NCBI RefSeq assembly: GCF_017901135.1
Contig: NZ_CP072801.1
Span: 3,097,501-3,161,500, forward strand
DNA from: Thiothrix litoralis
GTDB lineage: Bacteria > Pseudomonadota > Gammaproteobacteria > Thiotrichales > Thiotrichaceae
Reading direction: 5' to 3'
DNA: 64,000 nucleotides
The notes beneath the pieces were generated by a model. That model was not told the origin of the DNA. It saw only the letters and a program-made list of their open reading frames with translations, and ran no database searches. Below, piece after piece: positions 61,271 through 64,000 of the stretch (the first letter of the stretch is position 1; every line of letters begins with the position of its first letter). Both the position numbers and the translations under genes were made by a program.

Positions 61271-63646
61271 TCAAACGTTCTTATCCTGATTATACCCGGA
61301 GGTGGCCTTACAATGATGCCGCAAGATTACTATTTGTAACTGTTCAATCTCAAACGGCTTGGTAAGGTAATCATCCATACCTGCGGCCAAGCAACGCTCA
61401 CGCTCACCAACTATTGCATGAGCAGTCAGAGCAATCACCGGTAAACTGACAAAACGGCTGTCTGAACGGATACGCTGCGTAGTTTCGTAGCCATCCATGC
61501 CCGGCATACTGACATCCATGAACACCAGATCGAATGCATACTTTTCCAATAATTGGAGTGTTTTTTCCCCACTGTCAGCGACCGCAACCTTCACTCCCAA
61601 TGACGCAATTAACTTGCTACCAAAAAACCGGTTCATTTCTTGATCATCTACCAGCAGGACATGAATCCCTTCCAGCGAAGTGGAAGGTTCTGGCACTGAC
61701 TCGACCGTCTTCTCCTCGACCGCAACATCCTGTAATGGAAAGGTCAGTGTGAAGAAAAAACGGCTACCCCGCGCCGGTTTACTACTCACTTTCAGCTCGC
61801 CTCCCATACATCGCACCAGATTCTGGCTGATTGCCAGCCCCAAACCGGAGCCACCATACTTGCGGGCAGTACTGCTATCCGGCTGAGAAAAAGGCTGGAA
61901 CAGCTTTTGCTGTTGCTTCTCTGAGAGGCCAATACCAGTATCGCGCACCTCAAACAACAAACTGGCATCTTTGTCAGTCACATCCTGCGGGGTTATCGTT
62001 AGTGTTACCTCGCCTTGCGGGGTGAACTTGATCGCGTTGTTCAACAGGTTCAACAGCACCTGTTTCAGACGGGTAGGGTCACCAGTAATTTGTTTTGTCA
62101 GAAGATGAAAATGATTATCCAACGCCAATCGTAGCTGCTTGCTACGTGCCTGTTCCATCAAAAGCTGTTCGACCTGTTTTAGAATAGCGGCCAACTGGAA
62201 TGGAATGTTCTCCATGCGCAACAGGCTTCTATCCAGCCGTGCCAGATCAAGAATGTCATTGATCAGAGAAAGCATGTGCTGAGATGAGGTATTCAAGCGC
62301 GCCACATATTCCTTCTGGGAATCTGTCAAAGCCGTTTGTTGCAACAAACGCCCTGCATTCACCACCGCATTCATCGGGGTGCGCAGTTCGTGGCTCATGG
62401 TCGTGAGAAATTCATCCTTGGCCTTATTGGCTGTTGCGGCACGCTCAGCCTGCTCGCTTTTCATGCGTACTTGCTCAGCCTGAGTCAGCGACAGCATAAC
62501 CAGCGCAACCAGTAGTACGAAATACATACCGTCCGTCAATACAGGTACATCACCGATCAAACCCGCTCCTCTTAACAGGGATGGAATGAAACTGATAAGT
62601 ACCAACAAAATACCGACCCGCAACAGGAATGAAAAATAAAAGCCCTGACTGTACCGGATAACGGTCGCTGTTATAAACAGCACAATTAACATCAATGCCA
62701 GTACACCAGCAAAAACCGTACCGTACCCTAGCCACAGGTGAACCGGAATCATCAGAAAGCTTGTCCAGAATGCGGCACGGAAAAACATAGACAAACGCGG
62801 CAAATACTCCGGTACTTCTAACCAGTTACTGGCTAGACTGATACTGGCGGCAATGCCGATGAAGGCAAAACTCACACCGACCCCAGACAAGTACTGCCGG
62901 AAAAAACTGAAGTAATACCACACGCCGGAATGGTTACCCAGCTCCAACACAAACCCAAGAATGAAAATCGATAGCGCTAGAAAACTCTTGTCACGCAAGT
63001 AAAAAAAGTACAACAGATTATAAACCGCCAGTGTTAACAACCCACCGATCACAAAGCTGTACAACGGATACATGATCATGACCTCTGTCAGCATCTGTTC
63101 GGACGAACGCAGACGCGGCTCTATCACCAGTGGCGCATGACGGTCATACACTCTGATGTACAATCGGTGCACAGTATTGGCAGACAGCGACAATTGGTAG
63201 GCACTGGATCGGGAATGGGACAACAAGCTTTGTTGCACATACGGCTGCCTCCCCCCCTCGACACTTAGGTAGACCTGCACATTGCGGGAAAGCGAGCCTG
63301 ACAGGGTGAAATACCAGTCTTCCTTGCTCGACTGGTTACGTATATCCATCCGTAGCCAGTAGACCGAAGGGGTCAGGTTCAAATCCAGCTTGCCATCAAC
63401 AGCAGTTCCCGGTTGAAATACCCCCTCGGCGGACAATACTGCTGACAGGCTCAGACGCCCATCAGAATCTTCCATGATTTCGGCATAATCAAGTAATTGA
63501 ATTGACTCTTGCTGGCTGGCCAGTTCATCCGTCAATATCAACGGCTCAGCATAAGCAGTCGCTACTGGAAGCAGAAGCAATGCCAGCAACAGGCAAATAC
63601 GTTGCCAAGTTTTCCCAATAAACACCAAGCTGTTTCCATGTTTCAT
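61271..63646 (-). CDS. 7TMR-DISM hybrid histidine kinase
   Basis: The 791-residue protein has a signal peptide (about 1-33, ICLLLALLLLPVATAYA) and an extracellular 7TMR-DISMED2 beta domain (about 40-175, VYWLRMDIRNQSS). Seven transmembrane helices follow (about 185-395), then HisKA (MSHELRTPMNAVVNAGRLL), HATPase (LLNNAIKFTP, DTGIGLS, GSGLGLAI) and a C-terminal receiver (about 655-775, DLVFMDVSMPGMDGYE, ALTAH, LTKPFE). DISMED2 domains are thought to bind carbohydrates or related ligands. I chose ATG 63646 because the signal peptide follows; neither it nor ATG 63676 has a good ribosome site. Partner genes follow on the same strand. Confidence 0.9.
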   Translation of the reverse strand: MKHGNSLVFIGKTWQRICLLLALLLLPVATAYAEPLILTDELASQQESIQLLDYAEIMEDSDGRLSLSAVLSAEGVFQPGTAVDGKLDLNLTPSVYWLRMDIRNQSSKEDWYFTLSGSLSRNVQVYLSVEGGRQPYVQQSLLSHSRSSAYQLSLSANTVHRLYIRVYDRHAPLVIEPRLRSSEQMLTEVMIMYPLYSFVIGGLLTLAVYNLLYFFYLRDKSFLALSIFILGFVLELGNHSGVWYYFSFFRQYLSGVGVSFAFIGIAASISLASNWLEVPEYLPRLSMFFRAAFWTSFLMIPVHLWLGYGTVFAGVLALMLIVLFITATVIRYSQGFYFSFLLRVGILLVLISFIPSLLRGAGLIGDVPVLTDGMYFVLLVALVMLSLTQAEQVRMKSEQAERAATANKAKDEFLTTMSHELRTPMNAVVNAGRLLQQTALTDSQKEYVARLNTSSQHMLSLINDILDLARLDRSLLRMENIPFQLAAILKQVEQLLMEQARSKQLRLALDNHFHLLTKQITGDPTRLKQVLLNLLNNAIKFTPQGEVTLTITPQDVTDKDASLLFEVRDTGIGLSEKQQQKLFQPFSQPDSSTARKYGGSGLGLAISQNLVRCMGGELKVSSKPARGSRFFFTLTFPLQDVAVEEKTVESVPEPSTSLEGIHVLLVDDQEMNRFFGSKLIASLGVKVAVADSGEKTLQLLEKYAFDLVFMDVSMPGMDGYETTQRIRSDSRFVSLPVIALTAHAIVGERERCLAAGMDDYLTKPFEIEQLQIVILRHHCKATSGYNQDKNV

Positions 63647-63729
63647 GAAGGCATCACTGTTTTGCTGGCTAGCCATTGGTGTAGCCGTCGTGAGTGTAAT
63701 ACGCGATGTCGTTACGACTAAAAAATTTC

Positions 63730-64000
63730 TCACCCCATCAACTGTGTATAACACTCCACCGCTGTAAATTCCTCGGTGTTTTTGGGCGGTTGTTGCGAGT
63801 CCGGTTGATGAATGGCCAGCAAGTATTTAACCCCATGTGCCTGCGCCGCCCGCAGCACATGCAGGTTATCGTCGATGAACAACGAATGTGCCGTCTCAAA
63901 CACTTCTACCTCGCTTAATTTCTGCCAGAAATCTGGGTGTTCCTTGGGCAAACCCAGCGAATGCGAGGTAATAATTCGATCAAAATAGTGCTCCAAGACC
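63730..64000 (-). CDS. yrfG: HAD-family GMP/IMP nucleotidase (YrfG-like), partial
   Basis: The C-terminal 89 residues are in the window and the frame runs off the right edge. They match YrfG: DRIITSHSLGLPKEHPDFWQKL (conserved Lys motif III), AHSLFIDDNLHVLRAAQAHG (motif IV acidic pair), then LLAIHQPDSQQPPKNTEEF, a stretch characteristic of the YrfG group. The enzyme dephosphorylates purine mononucleotides. The N-terminal motif I is outside the window, so integrity cannot be judged. Confidence 0.85.
   Translation of the reverse strand, partial: VLEHYFDRIITSHSLGLPKEHPDFWQKLSEVEVFETAHSLFIDDNLHVLRAAQAHGVKYLLAIHQPDSQQPPKNTEEFTAVECYTQLMG

Noticed and set aside
1-64000. CRISPR arrays, tRNA and rRNA genes, prophage genes
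   Set aside because: No regularly spaced direct repeats, no cloverleaf-like segments and no phage structural genes were seen on reading through the intergenic regions; short tRNAs could still be missed without a computational scan.

Overview
The window looks like chromosomal DNA of a GC-moderate gammaproteobacterium, most likely a filamentous sulfur oxidiser of the Thiothrix/Thiotrichaceae type. This is inferred, not proven, from three things. The core gene order dapF-DUF484-xerC is a gammaproteobacterial hallmark. Sulfur genes are prominent (tusA, cysteine dioxygenase, multi-rhodanese, methionine gamma-lyase). The window also holds caspase-family proteins, stand-alone signalling proteins and TnpB-only insertion elements. 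No rRNA or tRNA genes and no CRISPR array were seen.

Layout. 1-2.4 kb is an AT-rich, minus-strand three-gene operon: a caspase-like protein with its parts in unusual order, a lipoprotein, and a canonical metacaspase cut by the window edge. 2.5-4.2 kb is a LuxR-type two-component pair whose kinase carries an apparent frameshift. 4.4-14.5 kb is mostly core metabolism and envelope genes: ubiD, an orphan kinase, an NfeD/stomatin pair, a secreted HEXXH protein, a degenerate M23 protein, ilvD and thiO. 14.5-15.6 kb is a gene graveyard: an EamA transporter tail, a broken TnpB element and a Sel1-repeat fragment. 15.6-32 kb is core again: bioF, tusA, dapF-DUF484-xerC, a P-loop ATPase plus lipoprotein cluster, lipA, nnr, tsaE, amiC, tsaC and topA.

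32-41.7 kb is accessory: regulators, an AAA/DUF4143 ATPase behind an inverted repeat, a sulfur amino acid cluster (rhodanese and cysteine dioxygenase, divergent from methionine gamma-lyase), antitoxin remnants, a GST and an intact TnpB-only element. 41.7-49 kb holds an aminotransferase, a second NfeD/SPFH pair, and a signalling operon: a small protein, a tandem V4R-like sensor, a GAF-PAS hybrid histidine kinase with REC and Hpt, and a CheY-like protein. 49-60 kb is mixed housekeeping (PPK2, 2OG-Fe(II) oxygenase, comM, ABC-2 exporter, hemerythrin, asd). 60-63.7 kb is a second phosphorelay set (7TMR-DISM hybrid kinase, OmpR-type regulator, Hpt-like protein), followed by the end of a yrfG-like phosphatase.

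The two places most likely to hold undescribed biology are the caspase-lipoprotein-metacaspase operon at the left edge and the V4R phosphorelay operon at 44.5-49.0 kb. Start codons below were moved from the longest open frame where a ribosome binding site, a signal peptide or an overlapping upstream gene argued for an internal start.
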